A stretch of DNA of 64,000 bases, taken from Mycobacterium sp. SMC-4 (GTDB lineage: Bacteria > Actinomycetota > Actinomycetes > Mycobacteriales > Mycobacteriaceae). How positions within the stretch are numbered: the stretch's first letter is position 1; the number at the start of each line of letters is the position of its first letter. Location of the stretch: positions 4,216,001 through 4,280,000 of the forward strand of contig NZ_CP079869.1 in NCBI RefSeq assembly GCF_025263265.1. Direction: 5' to 3'. The notes below the pieces were generated by a model. It saw nothing but the letters and a program-made list of their open reading frames with translations. It did not search any database and was not told where the DNA came from. Made by a program: the position numbers and the translations under genes. Below are positions 18,474 to 27,546 of this stretch, piece by piece.

Positions 18474-19916
18474 TCACCGCTTGACGGTGGCCTCACCGCG
18501 CCAGATGTCGCCCTCCAGCGGACCGGGCAGGCCGGCATCCTCGGCGACGAAGACCGGGTCGAGTCCCGCTTCAGTCTGGCGGTGGAAGTCCTTGATCGCA
18601 GCGAACGCCCACTTGCCGAGCAACACAATCGCCACCAGGTTTACCAGCGCCATCAGCCCCATCGCCACGTCCGCCAGCGCCCACACCGCCGTCAACTGCG
18701 AGACACCGCCCACCCCGATCGCCATCAGAACGAACACTCGGAACACGTTGATCGACTTGCGGCCGGCGCCCAGGAAGAACAGGTTGATCTCGGCGTAGAC
18801 ATAGTTTCCGAGGACCGAGGAGAACGCGAAGACGAACACCAGCAGCGTCATCAGCCACACCGTCCAGGTGCCCAGGCTGTCGGCGATCGCCGCCTGAGTC
18901 AGCGTGGCGCCTTCCACCCGCGTGGGTGTAGATGGATCGTAGATGGTGGGGCCGGAGACCATGATGATGAATGCGGTCGCGGTGCAGATCACCATCGTGT
19001 CGACGAACACGGCTACCGATTGAATGAGTCCCTGTTTCACCGGATGTGAAACAGTCGCCGTCGCCGCGACGTTCGGCACGCTGCCCATGCCGGCCTCGTT
19101 GGAGAACAACCCGCGTTTGACGCCGTTGAGCAGCGCTGCGGCGATACCGCCGGTGAATCCGCCGGCGAGTTCGGTCAAACCGAAGGCGCCGCCGATGATC
19201 TGGGTCAGCACCTCGGGCAGGTAGTCGATGTTGAGCGCGACGATCACCAGCGCCAGCAGTCCGTAAACAATCGCCATCAGCGGCAACACCACTTCGGCGA
19301 CGCGTGCGACCCGCCGCACACCGCCGAACAGCACGGGCGCGGCCAGGATGACCAGTCCGGCAGTGATCCACCGGACGTCCACGGCATACGCACCGTTGAC
19401 GACATCACTGATCGCGTTGGCCTGCACCATGTTGAACGCGATACCGAAAGTGAAAATCAGCAGGATCGCAAAGACGATGCCGCCCGCACGCGACCCCAGG
19501 CCGCGCTGGATGTAGAAGGCTGGGCCGCCGCGGAACGAACCATCGTCAGCGCGGACCTTGAAGATCTGACCCAGTGTCGCCTCGATCAGTGCGGTGGCCA
19601 TCCCGATAGCGGCGACCACCCACATCCAGAAGATCGCCCCCGGCCCGCCGATGGTCAGCGCGATCGCCACGCCAGCGATATTGCCGGTACCGACCCGGGA
19701 GGCCAGCCCGACGCAGAACGCCTGGAACGGAGACACGCCGTCGCAGTGGGTTCGGGAGTGGGTGAGTTGCTTGATCATCCGGGTGAAGTAGCGCACTTGG
19801 ATGAAGCGGGTGCGGACCGTGAAGTAGATGCCCACGCCCACCAGCAGGTAGACCAGGATGTAGCTGTACAGCAGTTCGCTGACGGGGTCGATCAGGTGCT
19901 GCTGGATGAACTCCAC
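18474..19916 (-). CDS. alanine/glycine:cation symporter (AGCS family)
   Basis: A 480-residue polytopic membrane transporter of the AGCS family, which moves alanine or glycine with sodium or protons. Signature segments are FCVGLASRVGTGNIAGVAIA near residues 67-86, GGPGAIFWMWVVAAIGMAT, RGLFSNEAGMGSVPN near 267-281 and QAIADSLGTWTV in the later part. About ten to eleven hydrophobic segments are visible. GTG start with GGGAG upstream. It is convergent with the hydrolase gene (60-base gap). Confidence 0.9.
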   Translation of the reverse strand: MEFIQQHLIDPVSELLYSYILVYLLVGVGIYFTVRTRFIQVRYFTRMIKQLTHSRTHCDGVSPFQAFCVGLASRVGTGNIAGVAIALTIGGPGAIFWMWVVAAIGMATALIEATLGQIFKVRADDGSFRGGPAFYIQRGLGSRAGGIVFAILLIFTFGIAFNMVQANAISDVVNGAYAVDVRWITAGLVILAAPVLFGGVRRVARVAEVVLPLMAIVYGLLALVIVALNIDYLPEVLTQIIGGAFGLTELAGGFTGGIAAALLNGVKRGLFSNEAGMGSVPNVAATATVSHPVKQGLIQSVAVFVDTMVICTATAFIIMVSGPTIYDPSTPTRVEGATLTQAAIADSLGTWTVWLMTLLVFVFAFSSVLGNYVYAEINLFFLGAGRKSINVFRVFVLMAIGVGGVSQLTAVWALADVAMGLMALVNLVAIVLLGKWAFAAIKDFHRQTEAGLDPVFVAEDAGLPGPLEGDIWRGEATVKR

Positions 19917-20012
19917 AACAACTCCCGGTTTCTCGTCGGTGACAATGGTCGTGCGTCATCGTGTCACTGTCACGCCGACGGCGCGCGCCAATGCCGATAG
20001 TCCGCAGGGTCG

Positions 20013-21305
20013 CTAGGGCGGGCCGGGCGGGACCAGAGGGTCAGACTGCGGACACCCCAGGAGGAAGCCCTGGCCGTACTCGATGCCTAGCCGCGTCAAC
20101 GTCTCGAGCTCGTCGGTTGTCTCCACAGCTTCGGCCACGACCGTGGCACCTAACTCAGCACCCAAGGCGTTCAACGCCGTGACAAACGCTCGTTTGACGG
20201 GATCCTGGTCGATGCCTTCGATCAACTCACCGTCGATCTTGATGATGTCGGGGCGTAGACGCATCAGCTGAGTGAAGCTGGCATACCCGGCGCCCGCATC
20301 ATCGATGGCCACCGATGCACCGCTACTGCGAAGCGGAGCGAGATCAGCGGTGAGGGACTCCGGAAATGGTTCGTGCTCAGTAATTTCCACGATCAGCGGA
20401 CGGACCTGGCTGATCAGCAACTCTTGAATCGAGTGATCCCGCACTGCGCTGGGGCTCAAGTTGACCGCCACCGGATATCCGTCGGGGATGTGGCACGCAG
20501 CGGCAAGGACTGCCCGCACAGCGGCGTGCTCGAAGGCGACACCCTGGCCCAGGCGCCGGGCGGTAGTGAACCATTGCTTCGGAGTCAGCGCCGAGGTGAC
20601 GGGAAAGCGCGACAACCCCTCGTAGGCGATAGGCCTGCCGGTGGCCAGATGGACAATCGGCTGGAACACCACGCTGGGAACATCCGCCGCAGCGAGCAAC
20701 CCATTCAGTTCGGCTTGGAGTCCTTCTACTTCGGCAGCCTCGGGCAGCATCACCGAGGCGACGAATCGCGCCGTGAGGGCGCGTTGTCCGCGCTCATCAC
20801 TGTCTGTCAGCACTTGGGTCAACAACGTCGAGATCTGCGCGCTGGCGCCGATCAGGGCGGAGATGAACTCGCTGATCGCAAGCATAGGTTCGACATCCGC
20901 GTCGGTGAACGCACCAGATTCCTTCGCGGCCAGCAGTAGTGAACCGATATCGCAATCGTTGTACTCCAGGGGAATAGCCGCCCAGGAACGAGTGCCCCAC
21001 TGCTTATTCATGGCGCGCACAAGCGGAGACAGGCGTTGGTCCGCCAACGCGTCGTCTATCAGCTTCGGCCGCTTCTCCTTGGCCGCCATGCCTTGAAAGC
21101 TGGTCTCCTTGGGTACCACGAAGCCGACAGCAGTGGAGAGCACACCGCACGCAGAAATGGTCACGTATGCGTTGTCCGAGGCGCGCAGCAGCGTCACGGC
21201 CGCACCATCGGCATTCTGTGTGAACGCACATGCCTGTTCGGCGATGCGGCCCATCAATGACACCGGTTCCATCGATTTGACCAGTGCCTGAACTAGCCTC
21301 TCCAC
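20013..21305 (-). CDS. GAF-EAL domain protein, likely c-di-GMP phosphodiesterase
   Basis: A 430-residue signalling protein. Residues about 10-160 form a GAF sensor domain (VSLMGRIAEQACAFTQ, SWAAIPLEYNDCDIGSLLLA). Residues about 190-425 form an EAL domain in which the catalytic set is present: EGL at 229-231, Asn in VNLSP, Glu in VEITE, Asp-Asp in AIDDAGAGYASF, Lys in IIKIDG, Glu in AEAVET and Gln in GQGFLLG. It is therefore probably active. GTG start with GGGGGAG upstream. No GGDEF domain is attached or nearby. Confidence 0.85.
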   Translation of the reverse strand: MERLVQALVKSMEPVSLMGRIAEQACAFTQNADGAAVTLLRASDNAYVTISACGVLSTAVGFVVPKETSFQGMAAKEKRPKLIDDALADQRLSPLVRAMNKQWGTRSWAAIPLEYNDCDIGSLLLAAKESGAFTDADVEPMLAISEFISALIGASAQISTLLTQVLTDSDERGQRALTARFVASVMLPEAAEVEGLQAELNGLLAAADVPSVVFQPIVHLATGRPIAYEGLSRFPVTSALTPKQWFTTARRLGQGVAFEHAAVRAVLAAACHIPDGYPVAVNLSPSAVRDHSIQELLISQVRPLIVEITEHEPFPESLTADLAPLRSSGASVAIDDAGAGYASFTQLMRLRPDIIKIDGELIEGIDQDPVKRAFVTALNALGAELGATVVAEAVETTDELETLTRLGIEYGQGFLLGCPQSDPLVPPGPP

Positions 21306-21725
21306 CCTCCCCCCGTCCTTCGGTCGATCGACCGACTGCGGCGCTCAGGCAACTTCGTCGCCATGGTGACGCGATGTGCTCATCGGCGCCGACAGGTTCG
21401 CGGGCATTACGCTACCCAATCTCCAGGCGCGACGGGCGAACTTCATGGGCAACTCGCCGGTGCGGCGGGCACCACTGAACCTGCCGCTTTCGAACGAATC
21501 GGACCGAGTGATTGCTCAGCGTGTCGGCTCGAATCGAAAGTCTTTACAGGACTTGGCTGCGCAGATGTCGTATCAGCCCATCAGAAATCGCACCACGCAC
21601 TTCGAGTATCGCTCTCGAACACGTGTGCCCTGGCTCAGAGGTTGCCGATGCCAACGAACCTGCAGGCATGGCATGGAAACTGCATTACCGTTGCCAGCGG
21701 CCCATCGGACCGTGAAAGGAATGCC
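21306..21725. other. intergenic region before the nitroreductase-like gene
   Basis: About 420 bases between divergent genes. Reading frames are open on the plus strand upstream of 21726, but their sequence is not protein-like and has no start signals. I see no RNA gene or repeat. Confidence 0.4.
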
Positions 21726-22112
21726 ATGCGAGTGCCGCGGAGAGTCGCGGAATTCAACAGACGAGTCACCAATCCACTGGCCCGCTCGGCCACACCCTGG
21801 CTGCCCGGATTGGGGACGCTCGAGCACGTCGGACGCAAATCGGGTAGGCGGTACCGAACGCCCCTTCTTGTCTTCAGGACCCAAGACGGCTTCGCCATCC
21901 TCATCGGCTACGGACTCGAAACGGATTGGCTGAAGAACGTCCTTGCCGGTGGACCCACGGTGCTCCACAAGCGTGGCCAGGCCATCGCGCTGTCGAATCC
22001 CGAAGTGATGACCAAGGCCGAGGCCGAACCCCTCGTCACGGCCCGTTCCAAGCTGTTCTACCGCCTGTTTCCCTATAACGAGGCAGCCCTGATCCTCACA
22101 CGGGTGCATTAG
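21726..22112 (+). CDS. nitroreductase/deazaflavin-dependent oxidoreductase (Ddn family)
   Basis: A 128-residue split-barrel protein of the F420-dependent Ddn family (PF04075). EHVGRKSGRRYRTPLLVF, GYGLETDWLKNVLAGG and the C-terminal FYRLFPYNEAALILTR are typical. Ddn relatives reduce quinones or nitro compounds with F420H2. The ATG at 21726 is used because the family starts there; a purine-rich GAAAGGAATGCC context precedes it. No F420 genes are near. Confidence 0.85.
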   Translation: MRVPRRVAEFNRRVTNPLARSATPWLPGLGTLEHVGRKSGRRYRTPLLVFRTQDGFAILIGYGLETDWLKNVLAGGPTVLHKRGQAIALSNPEVMTKAEAEPLVTARSKLFYRLFPYNEAALILTRVH

Positions 22113-22240
22113 GCACGCTGAGATGCGAAACATCGCATTGCCCGCGGTGACGGTGGCAGGTCGTCACTGGCATGGCACGCTAAATCTGTTCTGGTGCAAC
22201 GGTTATCGGAGAGCGCTCTCGGCAGGGCTATTGTGAATAA

Positions 22241-22597
22241 ATGGCGCGCATCCTGCGGCCGGTGATCATGGCCGCGATAGTGGGACTGGCCTCCACCACC
22301 CTGGGGGTCGGACCGGCAGCGGCTGCACCCGAGCAGAACCCTCCGGGCCCTCCGGCAATCCCGGCACCGGCCCTTCCGGCGCTACCGCTGCCGGTCCTAC
22401 CCTTCCCGGCCGGGCTGCCGCCATTCCCCTATCCCGCTGACGTCCCGGTCGTCGAGCTCCCGGCGGACATTCCCAGGATCGAGTTCCCGTCCACGGTGCC
22501 GCCGGTGTCCTTTCCCGCCCCCATCCCCGAGGTCCGCTTGCCTGCCGACATTCCCCCGATCCAGCTGCCGGCGCCGATCCCACGCGGCTTGCTGTAG
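22241..22597 (+). CDS. small exported proline-rich protein
   Basis: A 118-residue secreted protein. Residues 1-29 form a signal peptide (ILRPVIMAAIVGLASTTLG, cleavage after AAAA). The mature part is more than one third proline with repeats of the type ADIPxIxLP and APIP. Function is unknown; similar Pro-rich exported proteins are common in mycobacteria. A perfect 12-base palindrome, GAGAGCGCTCTC, lies at 22209-22220, 20 bases before the start, and may be a regulatory site. Confidence 0.65.
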   Translation: MARILRPVIMAAIVGLASTTLGVGPAAAAPEQNPPGPPAIPAPALPALPLPVLPFPAGLPPFPYPADVPVVELPADIPRIEFPSTVPPVSFPAPIPEVRLPADIPPIQLPAPIPRGLL

Positions 22598-22669
22598 TCG
22601 GGCCGGCAGCGGTCGTCACCACGGTGGTCTCGCAAGCCGCGATGGTGGCGGCCACGTACCGTTGAGGGC

Positions 22670-23569
22670 ATGGTGCTGTCGCGGGAAGTGGCTGCGATCA
22701 GGAGCGGCTTGGGTCGCGCAGTGTTCGGGATGGTCGCGGGCCCGGACGGGCCGGACAACCGCGCCCGGATTCATGGCACACCGGGTCCTCGGTGGTTCGC
22801 CGAGGACCGCCCGATCCGGCGCGTCCACGCCGACGCGTCGATGTTCGTCGGAGGATTGCGCGCGTTGTTGCTGCAGTCCTTGCATCCCTTGGCGATGGCA
22901 GGGGTCGCCGCCCACTCTGACTACCGCGCCGATCCGTGGGGACGCCTGCAACGCACCAGCACTTTTCTCGCGGTGACGACCTTCGGAGCCGACGCCGACG
23001 CGCAACGGGCCGTCGACAGGGTCCGCGGCATCCACCGCCGGGTGCGCGGGGTGGCGCCGGACGGCACCCCGTATGACGCGGACGATCCCCACCTTCTCGA
23101 ATGGGTGCACATCGCCGAGATCGACAGCTTCCTCCTGGCACACCAGCTCTACGGGGCCCGGCCGCTGGATCAGGCCGGCCGCGACGCCTACGTCGCCGAC
23201 GCCGCCCGCGTCGCAACCGCCCTGGGCGTGCTGGACCCACCCCGCACCGAGGATGAATTGCGCGTGCGGATCAACGAATACCGACCGGAGCTGCGCGGCA
23301 CCGCTGCCGCCCGCGACGCCGCGCGATTCTTGCTGTTGACGCCGCCGTTGCCGTTAGCCGCACGCGCACCGTACGGGGTGCTGGCTGCCAGCGCGGTGGC
23401 GATGCTGCCTGGGTGGGCGCGAAAGCCTCTGTGGCTACCGTATTTGCCGCCCCTGGAAGCCACCGCAGTGCGGGCGGCGGGACGAGTGCTCATCGGTGGG
23501 ATCCGGTGGGTCATGACGGCCCGTCACGATGAACACGCCCCGGAGAGTCCGGCTTCAGCAGCTCGGTGA
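22670..23569 (+). CDS. oxygenase MpaB family protein (DUF2236)
   Basis: A 299-residue DUF2236 protein, a shorter relative of the one at 7112-8335. Family blocks are FGGLRALLLQSLHPLAMAGV-like residues 60-80, HSDYRADPWGRLQRTSTFL and DPHLLEWVHIAEIDSFL, with His residues placed as in heme-binding members. The start at 22670 gives an N terminus (MVLSREVAAIRSGLGRAVFGM) that fits. Substrate unknown. It is divergent in family subtype from the first MpaB gene, so the two are not a recent duplication. Confidence 0.8.
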   Translation: MVLSREVAAIRSGLGRAVFGMVAGPDGPDNRARIHGTPGPRWFAEDRPIRRVHADASMFVGGLRALLLQSLHPLAMAGVAAHSDYRADPWGRLQRTSTFLAVTTFGADADAQRAVDRVRGIHRRVRGVAPDGTPYDADDPHLLEWVHIAEIDSFLLAHQLYGARPLDQAGRDAYVADAARVATALGVLDPPRTEDELRVRINEYRPELRGTAAARDAARFLLLTPPLPLAARAPYGVLAASAVAMLPGWARKPLWLPYLPPLEATAVRAAGRVLIGGIRWVMTARHDEHAPESPASAAR

Positions 23570-23628
23570 AGTGATCGCGCGTCCGGATCCGGGCAGTGAC
23601 GTTGGGCGAAGGCGGCGTCTCGGAATCG

Positions 23629-25152
23629 TCAGGCGGCTCGACCGTCCGGTGGCGCGGGTCCGCCAGGTTCGTGGGGCTCGTCGTTGGGGAGGACGGGCGA
23701 CTTTTCGGCGTGGTCGAACCCATCCTGTTCTGCATCGGCAACCGCTCCAACACTTTGGTCGCCTTGTGGAAGTGGCTCGTCGTCGGGTGGTCTGAGGAGC
23801 CGTTCGGGTCGGTGGTAGTAGTTGATGCGAGCTTGTCCGGTGTCCAGGCCGGGCGGCGGGATCCATTCGACCTCGCCGCGTTCGTTCATCCTGGTGGTCC
23901 ATCCGTCGGTCCCCACGCTGCGGTTGTCGGGTCCGCAGGCCAGGCCGAGCTCGTCAACATTGGTGTTGCCACCGTCGGCCCAATCGGCGGTGACATGATG
24001 CACCTGGGAGCCATAGGCGCCGACGGTGCAGCAGGGTTTGGTGCAGCCGCCGTCGCGTGCGATCAACATGATCCGCTGCGCCGGCGACGCGATTCGCTTG
24101 GCGCGGAACAGCTCCAGCGCCGAACCGGTGGCTCGGTCGAACACAGCCAGGTAGTGATTGGCGTGGGCAGCCATCCTGATCACCTCAGCGATCGGTATCA
24201 CCGTCCCCGCGCCGCTGACGCCGACACCGGCGCGGGACTCCAGATCCTGCAGGGTGGTACGAATGATCACCGACACCGGCAACCCGTTGAGCTTCCCGAG
24301 CTCACCACTCATCAGCGCGATCCGGCCGGCGGCGAGCAGGGCGTCATGCTGACGCTGACCCAAGCTACGTCCGTCGTTGTCAATCTGGGCCTGGGACGGG
24401 GTTCCTGAGGTGCAGGGGTGAGGATCGTCGGGATTACACATCCCGGGCGCAGCGAATCTGGCCAGGATCGGTTCCCACACCGCCCAGGCCTCCGGCGTCA
24501 GCGTGGCGCGCAGATCGATCATTCCGTCAGAGCGCTGTCTGCTCGCCAATACCGAGCGTTTACGGGCGCGTTCGGTGTCATCCGGTTCCGGACCGTCCTG
24601 ATCGAGCAAAAACAGCGTCCGCTCGGCGCAGTCTTTGAGTTCTCGGGGACCGTGCTTGACTGCGGTACCGACCAACTGGATCTCGAACTGTTCCCGGGTA
24701 ACGGGGTCGACGAAACCCGGCAGATTGTCGACGGCTTTGCGGATGACCGCGACGTGCTCGTCATTGATCACCCCGAGAGCCTGGGCGGACGCGGTGGCGG
24801 ATAACGCGGGCGGCAACGGAGATCCGGTCAATGCCTGCCGGGGCGCCAACAGGGAGGCTTCGGTCAACCGACGATGGGCCTCGCCGGCCGAGATCCGCCA
24901 CCGCACCGAGAGCACCTGTTTCCAGGACTTGGCGCCCATCTCCTTCGGTGTCGCCTCCTTCTGCAACCGGGCCAACATCCGGTTCCTGACCGAAGGCATC
25001 TGGCACCACAGGGTTTCGAGCTCATCGAGCGCACCGACGAGATCTGTACGGGTTAGTAGATCCACATCGCAGCCAGCCAATTCATCGAAGGCAGCGCGTA
25101 CCGCCGCAACCGCGGCCTGCACTCCACCTGTCGACATACTTCGAACATACAT
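23629..25152 (-). CDS. DUF222/HNH endonuclease protein (13E12-type)
   Basis: A 507-residue protein with an N-terminal DUF222 domain (residues about 15-330, ISAGEAHRRLTEA near 88-100) and a C-terminal HNH motif near residues 367-412 (CTKPCC, VHHVTADWADGG, NVDELGLAC). This is the family of the REP13E12 repeats of M. tuberculosis, which are also attachment sites for phiRv1-like elements. It may be a selfish nuclease. The start could be ATG 25152 or ATG 25137. The Pro/Asp-rich last 60 residues are variable. Confidence 0.85.
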   Translation of the reverse strand: MYVRSMSTGGVQAAVAAVRAAFDELAGCDVDLLTRTDLVGALDELETLWCQMPSVRNRMLARLQKEATPKEMGAKSWKQVLSVRWRISAGEAHRRLTEASLLAPRQALTGSPLPPALSATASAQALGVINDEHVAVIRKAVDNLPGFVDPVTREQFEIQLVGTAVKHGPRELKDCAERTLFLLDQDGPEPDDTERARKRSVLASRQRSDGMIDLRATLTPEAWAVWEPILARFAAPGMCNPDDPHPCTSGTPSQAQIDNDGRSLGQRQHDALLAAGRIALMSGELGKLNGLPVSVIIRTTLQDLESRAGVGVSGAGTVIPIAEVIRMAAHANHYLAVFDRATGSALELFRAKRIASPAQRIMLIARDGGCTKPCCTVGAYGSQVHHVTADWADGGNTNVDELGLACGPDNRSVGTDGWTTRMNERGEVEWIPPPGLDTGQARINYYHRPERLLRPPDDEPLPQGDQSVGAVADAEQDGFDHAEKSPVLPNDEPHEPGGPAPPDGRAA

Positions 25153-25536
25153 TCGACCACCGACAAGTTGTTGCGACCATCACCTCCGGGCGCCGACCCC
25201 TCCGAGATCCGCACGAAATCCCGGATACGTTGACCAACTCGTTTTTTGGGCCATCGCGGAGCCGCACGGGAAGTCGAGCCTGCGGGGCCCTCTGAGTTGC
25301 ATTCTTAGAGGGTTCGTGCTGACTCCGTCAGCGGTCTTCCCTTCCGCATTGCGTGCGCCGCTGCCCCCGTCAGCGGACCCCTTCTTGTTTTCTCCCCTGG
25401 CGGTCGCCCATCTCCTCGAACTTGCACTTCAAGGTTGCGCGAACGACCTCATTCTGCCGCCAACATCGAGGGACGGACGACTTCGTTGCCCCCACTTCGA
25501 CACGCGGCTGCCTGGGCTACACCGAGGCGGCGGCGA
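25153..25536. other. intergenic region, no gene seen
   Basis: About 385 bases upstream of the DUF222 gene and downstream of the DUF4389 gene. I see no conserved frame, RNA or strong terminator. Confidence 0.4.
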
Positions 25537-26280
25537 CTACGGTTTCGCCGACTCTGCGCTGGAGGCCACCGCGACCGACTCACGCGCGCCCATGTCGAGC
25601 CGCAACGGTGGGTATTCGTCGCACATCAACGAGGTGTAGGCCTGCACCCGGACGGACCATCGGTGGACGCCGACGATGAGGTCGAACAGCCCGCGCGGAT
25701 AGCGGGCGGTGAACAGCAACGCCACCGCAGCGATGATCAGGAGGATCGCCATCAACGACAGCATCAGGCCGCCCTGACCGTCGTCCGCACCCAACTGCAC
25801 GGACGCGAAGAACGCCATGAGGACAAGATAGTGCGGAATTGCCAAGAGCCACCACTTGATCAGAACCAGTCCGCGATGCAGGCGCTGCGGGTAATCGACC
25901 TCCATGTCGGCCGGGTAAGTGGGATCGCTGTCGAGGCTGAACGGCGGGTACTTGTCGGTGCCGAGGACTCCGAATGCGTAGAAGGTCACGCGCCAGCGCC
26001 ACCGCAGGACACCGACATTGAATTCGAACAACCCCCGCGGGTAGTTGCCGGTGAAGAGGATCGAGAAGAACGCGATGACCGTGACGACTACGTAGGCGAG
26101 GTGCAGGAAAACCAAGACGATGTAATGCGGTATTGCGAGAAACCACTTCACCATCCACTGCCAGCGGGAAAGCTGGGGGTCGAGGTCACCACGGAGGCGT
26201 ACCGGATAGCGCCGAGTGTCTTCGTTGCGATACACGGTTGTTCCCGACGTCGGGTTTTCCGCGGAGGGTGCGGTACTCAT
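25537..26280 (-). CDS. DUF4389 domain membrane protein
   Basis: A 247-residue membrane protein with two DUF4389-type repeats. Each repeat has the pattern PHYxVLxF ... FTGNYPRGLFEFNVGVLRW (first, near residues 45-90) and IPHYLVL ... FTARYPRGLFDLIVGVHRW (second, near 150-215). Four hydrophobic helices are visible. The ATG at 26280 is chosen because it overlaps the stop codon of the upstream gene in an ATGA arrangement, implying translational coupling. Function unknown. Confidence 0.8.
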   Translation of the reverse strand: MSTAPSAENPTSGTTVYRNEDTRRYPVRLRGDLDPQLSRWQWMVKWFLAIPHYIVLVFLHLAYVVVTVIAFFSILFTGNYPRGLFEFNVGVLRWRWRVTFYAFGVLGTDKYPPFSLDSDPTYPADMEVDYPQRLHRGLVLIKWWLLAIPHYLVLMAFFASVQLGADDGQGGLMLSLMAILLIIAAVALLFTARYPRGLFDLIVGVHRWSVRVQAYTSLMCDEYPPLRLDMGARESVAVASSAESAKP

Positions 26281-26924
26281 CGGATGCTCGACTCCTGCGG
26301 CTCGGCGTTCGCCTTGATCGTCTCGAGAGTGGCGCGCATGATGTGGCCGACGAACGGTCTGATCAGCCACCAATAGAGCAGGAACCGTTGTCGCGATGCC
26401 GGATCGGTGATGACGGTGCGGCATTCGTAGCTGAGCAGTGTCGAGCGTTCCCCGTACGGGGTCACGGTGAAGTTGGCGGCGATCTTGCCCCACCCCGGTT
26501 CGTCGAAAGCGCCGAAGTCTTCGACCGGGACATCACGCCACCGGATGGTGGGCTGCCAGAACGTACCCACAGCGCCGAATGCGATCTCGCGCTCTGGCCG
26601 CTCACCGAGCAGAAGCCACCCGGGAAGACCCATTTCGGGCACGAGGGTCAGGCGCTGCGGTGGCGCGGCGCGCCGGCGGTGCCAGCGCTCCGGCAGGCCC
26701 CGGATCCACATCGAAAGCGTCAGCAGCGGCGTACGAACGGTGAGAAAGTCAAGCGCCCGTGCGGCGCCGAAGGTGGCGGCCGGGTCAGCGTCGACCACGA
26801 CGTGTTCGACCATACGAACGTCGAAGTCAGGCATCACCGTCTCGATAAGCATGCGAACGCCTCGTGCACGAGTTTCGTCGGCCAGTGGTATCGCTGGGTC
26901 GGCCTGCTCCGAAACGCCAGCCAT
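26277..26924 (-). CDS. SRPBCC-fold hypothetical protein
   Basis: A 215-residue protein whose pattern (VVVDADPAATFGAARALDF, FGAFDEPGWGKIAANFTVTPYGER, TLLSYECRTVITDPASRQRF) fits the START/polyketide-cyclase-like SRPBCC fold that binds hydrophobic ligands. A helix near residues 185-205 (YWWLIRPFVGHIMRATLE) ends it. The ATG at 26924 with GAAAGGA upstream is used; an in-frame extension of 61 residues is rejected. It is the first gene of a two-gene operon with the DUF4389 protein, so the pair may act at the membrane. Confidence 0.6.
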   Translation of the reverse strand: MAGVSEQADPAIPLADETRARGVRMLIETVMPDFDVRMVEHVVVDADPAATFGAARALDFLTVRTPLLTLSMWIRGLPERWHRRRAAPPQRLTLVPEMGLPGWLLLGERPEREIAFGAVGTFWQPTIRWRDVPVEDFGAFDEPGWGKIAANFTVTPYGERSTLLSYECRTVITDPASRQRFLLYWWLIRPFVGHIMRATLETIKANAEPQESSIR

Positions 26925-27255
26925 GTGGGTCCTTTCGACGGACTGAGTTCTCCTGAACGCTAATGTGCGGCGCCTGCGTGCAACAGGGACCAAGGTCCCT
27001 GTTCCCCTCTTCGGACGCGGCCGCCTGTCAGCGCTCCAGAACTGATTGACGCAGCGTCCGCCCGACGGGATACCGGTCTCCGTGAAGCTCGAGTGGATGT
27101 CCTTCATCGGAAGTCATCGCCCGTCCCGTGACGCGGGACGGGAGGCTTTCATGAGCAGCACTGAGCATCCTCAATGATCGCGGTCACGCGTACACGAAAC
27201 GCCCGCTACGGTCGTCCCCGGCCCGATAAAACGCCTCTACCCGGAGATATGTGGT
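26925..27255. other. chromosome-element junction, with hairpin
   Basis: About 330 bases without a gene. It contains a perfect 9-base stem hairpin (CCCGTCCCG, 5-base loop, CGGGACGGG) near 27120-27142. Since the tRNA is read leftwards, this may be the tRNA's original downstream terminator, now cut off by the elements inserted between. Confidence 0.4.
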
Positions 27256-27282
27256 CCCCCAGTCGGACTCGAACCGATTTCG
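27256..27282. repeat. attachment core, left end of element A
   Basis: CCCCCAGTCGGACTCGAACC begins a 27-base match to 30844-30870. Its complement is the T-arm and acceptor 3' strand of the tRNA at 41524-41597, which differs at one base in the first 22. Confidence 0.8.
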
Positions 27283-27368
27283 ACGTGCACGTCAGAGCGT
27301 CGAAACCCCCTCTGAAATGGGAATTAACCTCTGCGGATCTACCCAAATCGACCTGTTTCTACAGAAAA

Positions 27369-27388
27369 TGTGCCCAAATGTGCCCAAG
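27369..27388. repeat. candidate integrase arm sites, left end of element A
   Basis: TGTGCCCAAATGTGCCCAAG holds two TGTGCCCA repeats 10 bases apart, 92 bases inside the left core. A similar pair, CGTGCCCAAAGTGTGCCCA, lies at 30773-30791 inside the right end, in the 3' end of the integrase fragment. Confidence 0.5.
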
Positions 27389-27546
27389 GTGAATGCCCGC
27401 TCAGTCGGCGATGCCGAACCCGTGCGCGGCCAGTGCCGCAGGGTCGTCACCGTCGACCTCGACCAACGTCCACCAGCAGGCGATCTAGACCGGATGCCCC
27501 TCCGGCCTCGACAGACGAACTCGACTCCTGTGGCTATCAGGCCCAC

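Noticed and set aside
24655..24670. ACTGCGGTA match to the element C arm repeat
   Set aside because: It is inside the DUF222 gene, far from the element, and single; it is coincidental.
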